Shown piece by piece: positions 8,550 through 16,584 of a stretch of 64,000 nt of DNA; within the stretch, counting starts at the first letter, position 1, and each line of letters opens with the position of its first letter. The notes beneath the pieces were generated by a model that worked only from the letters and a program-made list of their open reading frames with translations, did not search any database and was not told where the DNA came from. Source of the DNA: Saprospira grandis DSM 2844 (lineage in GTDB: Bacteria; Bacteroidota; Bacteroidia; Chitinophagales; Saprospiraceae); NCBI RefSeq assembly GCF_000275825.1, contig NZ_JH719942.1:1614575-1678574 (forward strand), read 5' to 3'. Both the position numbers and the translations under genes were made by a program.

Positions 8550-9338
8550 TTACTGAGGTAAGGCAAGGTCTTTTTCCTCATAAAAGGCTTGTACTTGCGC
8601 ATAGCACTCATGTCGAGGCTGCTTTAAGATTTGGGCAGCAAGTGCCTGCATAGCCTCTTGCTTTCCTAATTGATAACTAATCAGAAAGAGTTGAAAGTCC
8701 TTGAGCTGCATTAAGCGTATTTTGTTCTCTTCTTGAGGAAAAGCCAAGAGCATAGCCTCTGCTTTTTCCAACTCTTTGCCTGTTTTCACACTACTAAACC
8801 CAAAGGCCAGTTGTGTTTTAAGATCCTTGGCTTGCAGTTCGGCCAAAGACAACTGGGCCATCTGTTCTACAAGAGCGGGATAATCTTTATCTCGGTATTT
8901 CTGGGCAATCAATGTTTGGCTAGCCTTAGGAGCTTGTCCTCGGGTAAAGCTATACAAAGGAGCGGCCTCCAAGCTAGCAAAATAGCGGTCCTCTTGCGGA
9001 AACAACTGATAAAGGCTATAACTCAGGCCAAACAACAAAAGTACAGAAGCGGCCAGCTGCCAAAACTTAAAGTTTGACAAGAAAGAACCCTTTGCAGCAG
9101 GCTTTTCTTTTGTCTCCTCCTCCGCTGCCGCTGCCTCTGCATCCCAGCTTTTCATATCGGCCAATAAGCTGTCTGCGGCCAAACCATCCAAACCCTTAAA
9201 GAGCATCTCATAATCTTTATACTCTTCTGTAGGCATTGTCTCTTTTAAATCATTTGCCTTTTGGCGCTCTTCTGCCGTCATTTCATAATTGAGGACCAGC
9301 TTTTCAATAAGCTCTATTTTCTTCTCTTCTGTGATCAT
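8550..9338 (-). CDS. Single-pass membrane protein, putative anti-sigma factor
   Basis: 262 residues from the ATG at 9338 (MITEEKKIELIEKLVLNYE). An alternative ATG lies at 9350, and the frame is open to a TTG at 9383 that abuts the sigma gene's stop. Residues ~1-85 are acidic and helical, then comes a basic patch and one transmembrane helix (FWQLAASVLLLFGLSYSLYQLF, about 97-118). The remaining ~140 residues are a helical, probably periplasmic domain with TPR-like spacing (LAFGFSSVKTGKELEKAEAMLL). This topology and its position directly after an ECF sigma gene are typical of anti-sigma factors. No zinc-finger (HxxxCxxC) anti-sigma motif is present, so the assignment rests on context and topology. 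It also resembles Bacteroidota membrane proteins encoded after such sigma genes whose role is untested. Confidence 0.6.
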   Translation of the reverse strand: MITEEKKIELIEKLVLNYEMTAEERQKANDLKETMPTEEYKDYEMLFKGLDGLAADSLLADMKSWDAEAAAAEEETKEKPAAKGSFLSNFKFWQLAASVLLLFGLSYSLYQLFPQEDRYFASLEAAPLYSFTRGQAPKASQTLIAQKYRDKDYPALVEQMAQLSLAELQAKDLKTQLAFGFSSVKTGKELEKAEAMLLAFPQEENKIRLMQLKDFQLFLISYQLGKQEAMQALAAQILKQPRHECYAQVQAFYEEKDLALPQ

Positions 9339-9383
9339 TATTAGGGGCATTTTACTACTAGCAAATATAGGGGGGGCTAGCAA

Positions 9384-9983
9384 TTAGTGAAGCTTATCTT
9401 TAAATGACTCTGCAATCTCTCGGAGCTTCTTCATGCAAATCGATTTTCGCTTGCGTGCAACTCGCTCATCAGAGTATTGCATTTGCTCGACAATCTCAGC
9501 TAAGCTATAATTTTTATAAAAAATAAGATTGAGCAACTTTTGGCAAGAAGGACTAATGCGACTTAGTAAACCCCTTACTATCTTTTTACGATGCTCATCT
9601 TCGTAATGTTCCAAAATAGAGGTATCAACAGAACTAGACTCCCCATCTACATTTAACCAAAATTCGGTATCATGAGTAGACGACTTATCTCTTTGCTTAT
9701 TCCGGAAAGATTCCTTACGCAAACGCTTAGATATAGCCAGTAAATAAGTATGTAGCTGACAAGTCAGCCTCGTTAATTTACCTTTCTGCACATTATCTAC
9801 AAAAACAAGAAAACATTCATGATAGTACTCATTGACCTCCGCTTCTTTTTGCATAAAAATTTTACAAGCTGCAGGTACAAACTTTTTCTTGTTCTCCAGA
9901 TATATCTGCTTTATTACTTTATCGTCTCTCAACCGAATCGCTTCAAGCAATGGAGCGTTCTCTTTACTTCTATCTTTAGACAT
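9384..9983 (-). CDS. ECF-type RNA polymerase sigma factor
   Basis: 199 residues. Region 2 is recognisable at about 25-100 (KKFVPAACKIFMQKEAEVNEYYHECFLVFVDNVQKGKL ... LHTYLLAISKRLRKES) and region 4 at about 135-190, with the helix-turn-helix in NYSLAEIVEQMQYSDERVARKRKSICMKKLREI. Spacing and length suit a compact group IV (ECF) sigma lacking regions 1 and 3. The next gene encodes a membrane protein 45 nt downstream (from ATG 9338), the usual order for a sigma and its antagonist. The signal sensed and target promoters are unknown. Upstream DNA (9984-10080) is AT-rich and may hold an autoregulated promoter, but no duplicate motif is clear to me. Confidence 0.85.
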   Translation of the reverse strand: MSKDRSKENAPLLEAIRLRDDKVIKQIYLENKKKFVPAACKIFMQKEAEVNEYYHECFLVFVDNVQKGKLTRLTCQLHTYLLAISKRLRKESFRNKQRDKSSTHDTEFWLNVDGESSSVDTSILEHYEDEHRKKIVRGLLSRISPSCQKLLNLIFYKNYSLAEIVEQMQYSDERVARKRKSICMKKLREIAESFKDKLH

Positions 9984-10520
9984 TTATGCCAAAATTTTGG
10001 TTTTTGTTACCTCAAAAATCGAAAAATTAACCCCCTAATAATAAAAAATATTACAACACCTTCACAATCAATCTATTAAGACCCAATTTATTTTATCAGG
10101 AATTAACAAAACAATGAATAGGCTAGCCAAAAACTCAGCTATAAACCTCCACAGATTAGAATATTTTAGGTATTTCTCAACAGACAACTCAAAATAATTA
10201 CAAAAAGTGACGGGGCAAACAGAAAAGGAAAGCCTTGTACTTTAAGGTTGTTCATTTTTAAATACATCCTATAGGTTAACTATCTCGCTCTTCTTTTTCC
10301 CTTCTCTCAAGAAGGAGAAAACACTATACAGCCCTATTTAGAGGTTTTACTGCAATATAGCAAAAGTTAAATTTAACTGTTTTTATGGCCTATAAAGGCA
10401 TATCAGTCGAAAAAAATTCAGTTTCTATTTTCAAATTTTATTTTTGCTTAAATGAAAGTAAAAAATACAACACTAACATACACGCATTACATATACCTTA
10501 TTTCTTAATTGACATATCTC
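9984..10520. other. Divergent intergenic region, 537 bp
   Basis: AT-rich spacer between the minus-strand sigma gene and the plus-strand M16 protease gene. It contains TATTTTTG at 10439-10446 (plus), which fits the Bacteroidota -7 box and would give a leader of about 70 nt for the protease gene; no good -33 TTG is present. The short frames here look like noise. No tRNA or hairpin RNA was recognised. Confidence 0.4.
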
Positions 10521-13481
10521 ATGATGAAGCTAAAACAATGGGGCTTGGCCCTAGGATTGCTCCTAATGGGAGTAGCCGCCTGTAAAACTTCTACTAAAGT
10601 AAAAGGTGGGCTCTCCTCTAATGATGAGCAGCAAAATAGCCCAGCCCAAGATACTAGCTCGCCCCTTAGCGGCCTAGGCAGTATCTCAGCAAACACCTCT
10701 ACCGTAAAAGAAAAAGCAAGTGGCATGGAAGCCGCTCTGCCTTTTGACGAAAGTATCCGAACGGGCCAACTCGAAAATGGTATGCGCTATTACCTGCGCA
10801 AAAATGCCAAGCCCGAAAACCGCATAGAATTACGCCTAGCTATCGATGCCGGCTCTATGCAAGAGGAAGATAGCCAAAGAGGCCTAGCCCACTTTGTAGA
10901 GCATATGTGCTTTAATGGTACCGCCAACTTCAAAAAGAATGAGTTGGTCGACTTTCTAGAAAAAACAGGGGTCCGATTTGGTGCCGACCTCAATGCCTAT
11001 ACTTCTTTCGATGAAACGGTCTATATGCTCCAACTCCCTACCGATAAGGAAGGCCTGGTCGATAAAGGCCTGGTCGTTATGCAAGATTGGGCTTCTGCGG
11101 TCTCTTTTGAAGAAGATGAAATTGATAAGGAAAGAGGCGTGATCCTCTCAGAATGGAGAACCCGCCTAGGCGCCGACGAACGTATGCGCCAAGTCTACTG
11201 GCCCAAACTCTTCTATAATTCTCGCTATGCCAATCGCCTGCCTATCGGCACAACAGAGGTAATCCAACATGCACCCTACGAACGCCTCACAACGTTCTAT
11301 AAGGATTGGTACCGCCCCAACCTTATGGCCCTTATCGTGGTCGGCGATATCGACCTAGATGAGATCGAAGCCAAAATCAAAACGAATTTTTCCAAAATGG
11401 AAAATCCCGAAAACCCCAAAGAGAAAAAACTCTTTGAGGTCCCCGGCCATAAGGAAACTTTTGTCTCTGTAGCTACCGATAAAGAAGCTACTAATGTAAG
11501 CTTCCAAATGATCCATAAACATGCTCCCAAAAGTATTAAGACCCTAGACGATTTTCGGAGCTCTATTGCACACCAACTCTATAATATCATGCTTAATGCT
11601 CGCTACGATGAGCTAAGCCAAGACCCCAAAGCCCCCTTCCTCTATGCAGGTTCTGGCTATGGCAATTATGTGCGTAATTCCGACGCCTACTTTATCCAAG
11701 CTGGCGCCAAAGAAAATAGTATCGAAGAAGCTATCGCACTGGTCCTACGCGAACAAAAACGAGTGCTAGAACACGGCTTTACCGATACCGAACTAGAACG
11801 AGCCAAAGCCGAATACCTCAATTATGTAGAACAAGCCTACCGCAAACGCGATAAGGTCACTTCAGCCTCTATCGCCGGCGAATGCGTGAGCCACTTCCTC
11901 CAAGATGCCCCCCTATTCGGTATCGAAAAGGAACTACAGTTGGTCAAGGAGTTTCTCCCTAGTATTAAACTTAAGGAAATGAACGCCCTGCCCAAAACTT
12001 GGATCACTAAGGAAAACCGCACGGCTATCCTTACCGCCCCAGCCAAAGAAGGACTCAAAATTCCTACAGAAGAACGCATCCGAGAACTGCTAGCCGAAAA
12101 CGAAAAGATTGAAGTAGAAGCCTATAAGGATAAATTCCTCGATATGCCGCTGCTCGAAAAAGCCCCCACTGCAGGTAAGGTTACCGCCCAAAAAGAAGTG
12201 AAGGAGAAAGATCTCAATATCACAGAATGGACGCTCTCTAACGGCGCTAAGGTGATCTTGAAACCCACCGACTTTGAAGGCGACCAAATTATGCTGCAAG
12301 CCTATAGCCCTGGTGGCCACTCTATCTATGATATTAAGGATTTTCTTACGGCTTCTAGCGCCGCCGAATTAGTCAACCGCTCTGGCGTTGGCCAATTTGA
12401 CCGTATCGCCCTAGATAAGAAATTGACCGCCAAAACAGTCAGCATTAGCCCCTATATTAGCGAACTGAGCGAGGGCTTCTCTGGCCGCTCTTCTACCGCC
12501 GATTTCGAAACAATGCTCAAACTACTTTATCTCTATGCCACCCAAAGCCGCCTAGACAAAAAAGCCTATGATGCTTATCTGGAAGAGGCCATTGAGCAAA
12601 GCCGTAACGCCCTCTCTAACCCCCAACAGTATTTCTTCAACGAGTACCAAAAGGCCCTTAGCCAAAATCACCCCCGCCGCCCTGGCCTCCTCTCCGAAGA
12701 ACAAATCCGTAGTATCGATATGAATCGCGCTCAGGAGATTTATAAAGAACGCTTTGCCGATTTTAGTGACTTTACTTTTGTGCTCGTCGGTAACTTTAAA
12801 CCCGAAGAGATTAAAGGACAGGTAGAGCAATATATCGCTAGCCTCCCTAGCACAAACCGCAAGGAGAATTATCGCAACCCTGAGGTGAAGTTCCCCGCTA
12901 AAGGAATGACCAAAAACCTCAAGAAAGGGCTCGCCCCTCAGTCTAATGTGATTCTATCTTTTGCCCAAGAGACCAATTGGTCCGCCCAAGAGGCCTTTAA
13001 ACTCGATGCCGCTATTAGCGTCCTGAGCATCATGGTCCGCGAAAACCTCCGCGAAGATAAAGGAGGCGTCTATAGCCCATTTGTAGGCGGTGGCATGAGC
13101 CGCGAACCCAAGGGAACTAGCCAAATTATTGTCTTTTTCCAATGCGCGCCCGATGATGTGGAGGTCCTCGTAGAAGCCGTTAAAGAAGAAGTGGCCAAGC
13201 TCCAAAAAGAGGGCCCCTCTGAGGAAAATCTCGAAAAGGTCCGCGAAACTAAACGCCGTGGCCTAGAAACTTCGCTCAAGGAAAACCGCTTCTGGCTCGG
13301 CCAATTACTCAATAAATACCGCTTCAATGAAAACCCCTTGAGCATTTTCGACAAAGAAAAAATGATCGAGGAACTCAAAGCAGAGGATATCAAAAAGGCC
13401 ATTAACCAATATGCCGATATCGAAAAAGCATTGATTATGACCATCAAACCCGAAAAAGAGGTGGATAACGAACGCCCCTAA
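10521..13481 (+). CDS. M16 family zinc metalloprotease, lipoprotein
   Basis: 986 residues from the ATG at 10521 (a second ATG follows at once; the open frame begins at a TTG at 10509). The N-terminus has a lipoprotein signal peptide with lipobox GVAA-C at Cys21. A Ser/Asn/Thr-rich linker leads to a pitrilysin-type domain with the inverted zinc motif HFVEH at 124-128 (GLAHFVEHMCFNGT) and the downstream Glu in ERGVILSEWR. A second M16 unit starts near residue 560 (ITEWTLSNGAKVILKPTDFEGDQI) and lacks HxxEH, as expected for the inactive half. Full length suits two-lobed M16B/PqqL-like proteases of the Bacteroidota envelope. Likely role: degrading peptides in the periplasm or at the outer membrane. 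It is monocistronic, with a terminator 23 nt after the stop. Confidence 0.93.
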   Translation: MMKLKQWGLALGLLLMGVAACKTSTKVKGGLSSNDEQQNSPAQDTSSPLSGLGSISANTSTVKEKASGMEAALPFDESIRTGQLENGMRYYLRKNAKPENRIELRLAIDAGSMQEEDSQRGLAHFVEHMCFNGTANFKKNELVDFLEKTGVRFGADLNAYTSFDETVYMLQLPTDKEGLVDKGLVVMQDWASAVSFEEDEIDKERGVILSEWRTRLGADERMRQVYWPKLFYNSRYANRLPIGTTEVIQHAPYERLTTFYKDWYRPNLMALIVVGDIDLDEIEAKIKTNFSKMENPENPKEKKLFEVPGHKETFVSVATDKEATNVSFQMIHKHAPKSIKTLDDFRSSIAHQLYNIMLNARYDELSQDPKAPFLYAGSGYGNYVRNSDAYFIQAGAKENSIEEAIALVLREQKRVLEHGFTDTELERAKAEYLNYVEQAYRKRDKVTSASIAGECVSHFLQDAPLFGIEKELQLVKEFLPSIKLKEMNALPKTWITKENRTAILTAPAKEGLKIPTEERIRELLAENEKIEVEAYKDKFLDMPLLEKAPTAGKVTAQKEVKEKDLNITEWTLSNGAKVILKPTDFEGDQIMLQAYSPGGHSIYDIKDFLTASSAAELVNRSGVGQFDRIALDKKLTAKTVSISPYISELSEGFSGRSSTADFETMLKLLYLYATQSRLDKKAYDAYLEEAIEQSRNALSNPQQYFFNEYQKALSQNHPRRPGLLSEEQIRSIDMNRAQEIYKERFADFSDFTFVLVGNFKPEEIKGQVEQYIASLPSTNRKENYRNPEVKFPAKGMTKNLKKGLAPQSNVILSFAQETNWSAQEAFKLDAAISVLSIMVRENLREDKGGVYSPFVGGGMSREPKGTSQIIVFFQCAPDDVEVLVEAVKEEVAKLQKEGPSEENLEKVRETKRRGLETSLKENRFWLGQLLNKYRFNENPLSIFDKEKMIEELKAEDIKKAINQYADIEKALIMTIKPEKEVDNERP

Positions 13482-13503
13482 TCTTTTTTTGACAATTGTC
13501 TAA

Positions 13504-13535
13504 AGGTCTAGTCCATTAAGGGCTAGGCCTTTTTT
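13504..13535 (+). terminator. Terminator of the M16 protease gene
   Basis: Stem AGGTCTAGTCC/GGGCTAGGCCT (with G-U pairs) around ATTAA, followed by TTTTTTG. A GC-rich repeat starts only a few bases later. Confidence 0.8.
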
Positions 13536-13537
13536 GT

Positions 13538-13655
13538 TTTTTTGGGGCCTCCCGCCTGCGGCGGGCGCTACGTTTCGCAGCTCGCAGGTCTGCTCGGCCC
13601 TGCGGCGCAAGCGCCTTGGTCTGGCCTGACGGCCACTGCTGCACATCGCTAGGCC
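13538..13655 (+). repeat. GC-rich structured repeat, copy 4
   Basis: Canonical short copy: TTTTTTTGGGGCCT, hairpin 1 CCCGCC-TGC-GGCGGG, core CTCGCAGGTCTGCTCGG, hairpin 2 GGCG-CAAG-CGCC, GGTCTG, hairpin 3 GGCC-TGAC-GGCC, closing CATCGCTAGGCC that can pair with the opening GGCCT. Confidence 0.92.
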
Positions 13656-13739
13656 AGTCGCTTCGCTCCTTCTAAACGCAGGAATATAATCTTGCTTCTT
13701 ATGAATCTGTTTAAACTTTTGTGTTTCGCCTTTTACTGC

Positions 13740-13830
13740 CTAGGGATAAGCCCCTAGACAACTATTGGCAAAACCCTAGCTCGAGCTCAACCAACAGCAG
13801 CTCCAGCTAGCAAAACCCTAGGGTTTTGCT
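13740..13830. repeat. Two palindromes in the convergent intergenic region
   Basis: CTAGGGATAAGCCCCTAG (13740-13757) can form a hairpin and recurs almost unchanged near 37325. AGCAAAACCC at 13809 starts a perfect 22-bp inverted repeat ending at 13830, followed by CCTTTTT, so it could serve as a terminator on the plus strand. Both lie between inverted repeat copies 4 and 5. Confidence 0.6.
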
Positions 13831-13880
13831 CCTTTTTGCGGGCCGAAGAAGAGAGCCAAAAGAAAGCCGAAAAGAGGAGC

Positions 13881-14015
13881 GGCCCAGCGCTGCGGAGGGG
13901 TGGCGCACAGCGCCAGACCGAGCTGGCGAAGCCAGCGAAGGGCCGAACAGACCTGTGAGCCCCGCAGCATAGCGGCGGCCGCCTTGGCAAAGCCAAGGCG
14001 GCCGCGGGCCCCAAA
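13881..14015 (-). repeat. GC-rich structured repeat, copy 5
   Basis: Minus-orientation copy whose GGGGCC end is 3 nt from the stop of the DCC-family gene. Long first hairpin GGCCGCCTTGGC/GCCAAGGCGGCC. The core reads GAGCCAG... with GAACAGACCTGTGAGC, two changes that keep the local symmetry. Confidence 0.88.
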
Positions 14016-14018
14016 TTA

Positions 14019-14426
14019 TTAGGATAAAAAACGATCTTGCCAATCCGCTTTAGGCAACATGCACTGCTCTTTTTGGCCAAACCAGCGATAGCGATTTTTG
14101 GAAATCCAGTAGTAGACGGGATCTCGAAAGAAGCGAGGCAGCCACAAAAAAACGCCAAATATGGGCCAAGGAAAAGGCAGCAAACAAAGCAGGCGCAAAG
14201 CCGCCGTAGAGCCCAAATAGGCCCGGCCATTTTCTACTAAAACCAGGGATTTAAAATCGCTTTGGGCCAGTTGGTGTTGGGCCAAAAGCTGCTGCCCCAC
14301 CTCCGATTGCAAGGCGGCAAAATGAACCTTAGCCTGCCGATCTCTTTGCAGCACAAACTGCACGCTTTTCTCGCAAAGATGGCAAACCCCATCAAAAAGT
14401 AAAATGGCTTTAGTATCCTTTGGCAT
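14019..14426 (-). CDS. DCC-family thiol-disulfide protein (DUF393)
   Basis: 135 residues. The N-terminus AILLFDGVCHLCEKSVQFVLQRD carries the DxxCxxC (DGVCHLC) motif that names the DCC/DUF393 family, a thioredoxin-fold group predicted to be thiol-disulfide oxidoreductases. Other family marks are GSTAALRLL near 80 and the C-terminal DPVYYWISKNRYRWFG. A hydrophobic stretch at ~83-100 (LLCLLPFPWPIFGVFLWLP) may be membrane associated. The gene overlaps the end of the upstream GH3-like gene by 17 nt, so the pair is an operon. No substrate is known for this group. Confidence 0.88.
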   Translation of the reverse strand: MPKDTKAILLFDGVCHLCEKSVQFVLQRDRQAKVHFAALQSEVGQQLLAQHQLAQSDFKSLVLVENGRAYLGSTAALRLLCLLPFPWPIFGVFLWLPRFFRDPVYYWISKNRYRWFGQKEQCMLPKADWQDRFLS

Positions 14427-15963
14427 CTAAAAATTGTTTCCAGTCGGCAAATTGCTTGGCGGTTAGTACCCTAGGAAACTTGGACTGCCCGTCAATGCGT
14501 TTTTGCTGCCCCCACCACTCCCAAAATAGGGCATTGGGCAAGAGGCGCAGCTTCACTTTCCTTAACAAATTATCTTCTCTTTCTGTTTTATAATCATCAT
14601 TTAGGGCCCCCAAATATTGGTCTAGTTGCTGCGCTAGCAGCTCCTCCGACAAGCCTGCCAAGGGAGCACTTTGGCCCAAAAACCAATGGTGCTCAAAATG
14701 ATTGCCGACCTTAACCGCCTGCAGATGAAACTCGCCAAATTGCAAGCCCAGTTCTGATTCGCAGCGGGCCAGGGCCTCATTCATATTGTCTACAGAAAGA
14801 TGCTCGCCGCAGATGCTCACAAAATGCTTAATGCGGCCCGTAAGGCGAACCTCGGCCCTTTGTTTATTGAGAATGCGGACCGTATCGCCCAGCAAATAGC
14901 GCCAAGCACCCGAGCAAGTACTGAGGAGCAGGGCATACTCCTTGCCTTCCCGAACCTCCCCAATATGCAGGGCTTTGGCTTGGGGAAGCAACTGGCCAGT
15001 TGGGCTAAAATTATCGGCATTGAAGGGGATAAACTCAAAGAAAATCCCATTATTCAGAATCAACTCTAGGGGCATGACCTCATCGTCAATGCGGGTTTGG
15101 CAGGCCAAGCTCCCCTCCGAGGTATTATAGGTATCTAGGGTATGTACATTACCGCCAATCAGCTCCTTAAATCGTTGCCGGTAAGGCGAAAAGGCGATAC
15201 CGCCAGAGACATAAATCTTGAGATTGGGCCAGATATCAATAATTTGATCAGCTTTTTGGACCTGCAGCACCCGTTCGAGCATCATTTGCACCCAAGAGGG
15301 AATGCCCGCAATCACGCTTAGGTCCCATTTGTGGGCCTGTTCGGCAATAGCCGCAAGTCGTTCCTCCCAATTGGGGAGTTTGATAATTTTGGTCCCTGGT
15401 TTATAAAACCCCCGAAACCAGCTTGGCATTTGGGTGGCATTAATCCCCGAAATATCGCCTAGCCAATGTTGGCCCTGTTTGCGCAAAGTGGTGCTACTGC
15501 CCATAATGAGGAAATCTCGGCCATAGAAATCGGGGCCCAATTCCCATTGCGTAGAATGGGCAAACATAAACTTTGTGCTGCGTTTCATGGCGCCTAGCAT
15601 CGCCTTGCTCACGGGAATCTGCTTGCTAGGGCTACCAGAAGTACCCGAACTTTGGGCAAAATAACGAATCTTTCCGGGCCAAACTACATTGGCTTCATCC
15701 TCTAGCAAACGATGCCACCAATGGGCATACATCTGTTCATAATCTACAATAGGAAGCTGCTCCTGATAGGCCCGAATGGGGTCTAGAGCCGCCCGAATTT
15801 GAGCAAACTTATAGTGATGGCCAAATGCTGTTTGCTCAGACATCTGCAAAAGAAACTGCAAGCTCTGCTGCTGCAAACGCAGCGGAGTTTGTTGCCGTTG
15901 AGAGGCTGATCGCAAATGCCACATCAGCCCCCGCTTGAATAGTTGTCCTTTTATTTTTGACAT
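14410..15963 (-). CDS. GH3-family acyl-adenylate-forming ligase
   Basis: 517 residues, the usual length of bacterial members of the GH3 auxin-responsive promoter family. The ATP-binding motif is YFAQSSGTSGSPSKQIPVS at about 103-121 and the second nucleotide motif is TYNTSEG near 275. GH3 proteins adenylate a carboxylate and transfer it to an amine, usually an amino acid; the bacterial substrates are largely unknown. No signal peptide or membrane segment. The 3' end overlaps a DCC/DUF393 gene, pointing to a common transcript. Upstream (15964-16099) the region is shared with the divergent phosphatase gene. Confidence 0.88.
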   Translation of the reverse strand: MSKIKGQLFKRGLMWHLRSASQRQQTPLRLQQQSLQFLLQMSEQTAFGHHYKFAQIRAALDPIRAYQEQLPIVDYEQMYAHWWHRLLEDEANVVWPGKIRYFAQSSGTSGSPSKQIPVSKAMLGAMKRSTKFMFAHSTQWELGPDFYGRDFLIMGSSTTLRKQGQHWLGDISGINATQMPSWFRGFYKPGTKIIKLPNWEERLAAIAEQAHKWDLSVIAGIPSWVQMMLERVLQVQKADQIIDIWPNLKIYVSGGIAFSPYRQRFKELIGGNVHTLDTYNTSEGSLACQTRIDDEVMPLELILNNGIFFEFIPFNADNFSPTGQLLPQAKALHIGEVREGKEYALLLSTCSGAWRYLLGDTVRILNKQRAEVRLTGRIKHFVSICGEHLSVDNMNEALARCESELGLQFGEFHLQAVKVGNHFEHHWFLGQSAPLAGLSEELLAQQLDQYLGALNDDYKTEREDNLLRKVKLRLLPNALFWEWWGQQKRIDGQSKFPRVLTAKQFADWKQFLDAKGY

Positions 15964-16099
15964 AAATCCGGGGGAGTTTATTTACCTTAAAGTGGAGGAT
16001 ATAAATAAAGCCTGTCTATAAGTTGCAAGAGGACCTAGATTAGCTCATCTCTCCCTCAAAAACTAAACAGTTGTACAAAATAAAAAAGCAAATCGTATA

Positions 16100-16552
16100 A
16101 TGAAAATTTTAATGCTTTGCCTAGGCAATATATGCCGCTCTCCGCTAGCGGAGGGCATTCTGCGTAAAAAAGTAAATGATTTAAATTTAGACTGGACCAT
16201 AGATTCGGCGGGGACCTCCGCCTATCATGCTGGCGAAGCCCCCGATCCTCGTTCTCAGGAGGTGGCCTTAGCCCATGGGATCGACATCAGCCAACAGCGA
16301 TCTCGAGCCCTAAAACCCAAAGATTTTGCTATCTTTGACCTTATTCTGGCTATGGATAGCCAAAATTATCAAGATGCCCGAAAAATGGCCCAAGGAGAAG
16401 AGCAAAAAGCAAAAGTACAGCTCATTATGAACTTCGAACGGCCCCATTTCAACCAAGCCGTTCCCGATCCTTATTGGGATGATAATGGCTTTGAGTTGGT
16501 CTATGCCATGTTGGACCGCGCCTGCGATGCGCTGATTCAACAACTGAGCTAG
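16100..16552 (+). CDS. Low-molecular-weight protein-tyrosine phosphatase
   Basis: 150 residues. The N-terminal P-loop is CLGNICRSP (CX5R with the catalytic Cys at residue 7 and Arg at 13), and the acid is in VPDPYWDDNGFELV near residue 125. This is the complete LMW-PTP fold at normal length. Such enzymes remove phosphate from tyrosine kinases that steer exopolysaccharide export, or act on arginine phosphate; no kinase or polysaccharide gene is nearby, so the target is unknown. It is followed after 32 nt by pdxA on the same strand and probably shares its transcript. Confidence 0.95.
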   Translation: MKILMLCLGNICRSPLAEGILRKKVNDLNLDWTIDSAGTSAYHAGEAPDPRSQEVALAHGIDISQQRSRALKPKDFAIFDLILAMDSQNYQDARKMAQGEEQKAKVQLIMNFERPHFNQAVPDPYWDDNGFELVYAMLDRACDALIQQLS

Positions 16553-16584
16553 GGCTTTTTTTTATGCGCTCATTTTAAGCAATC

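Noticed and set aside
10385-10585. Small gene upstream of the M16 protease gene
   Set aside because: The frame overlaps the protease signal peptide region in another frame, is AT-rich and has no recognisable content.
13787-14230. Several overlapping reading frames of 60-150 codons over the GC-rich repeats (also near 24770-25044, 30362-30572, 33784-34286, 37709-37933, 43223-43501, 49435-49794, 52740-53326)
   Set aside because: They exist because the repeats are GC-rich and stop-poor. They have no shared start, no codon bias like neighbouring genes and change frame between copies.
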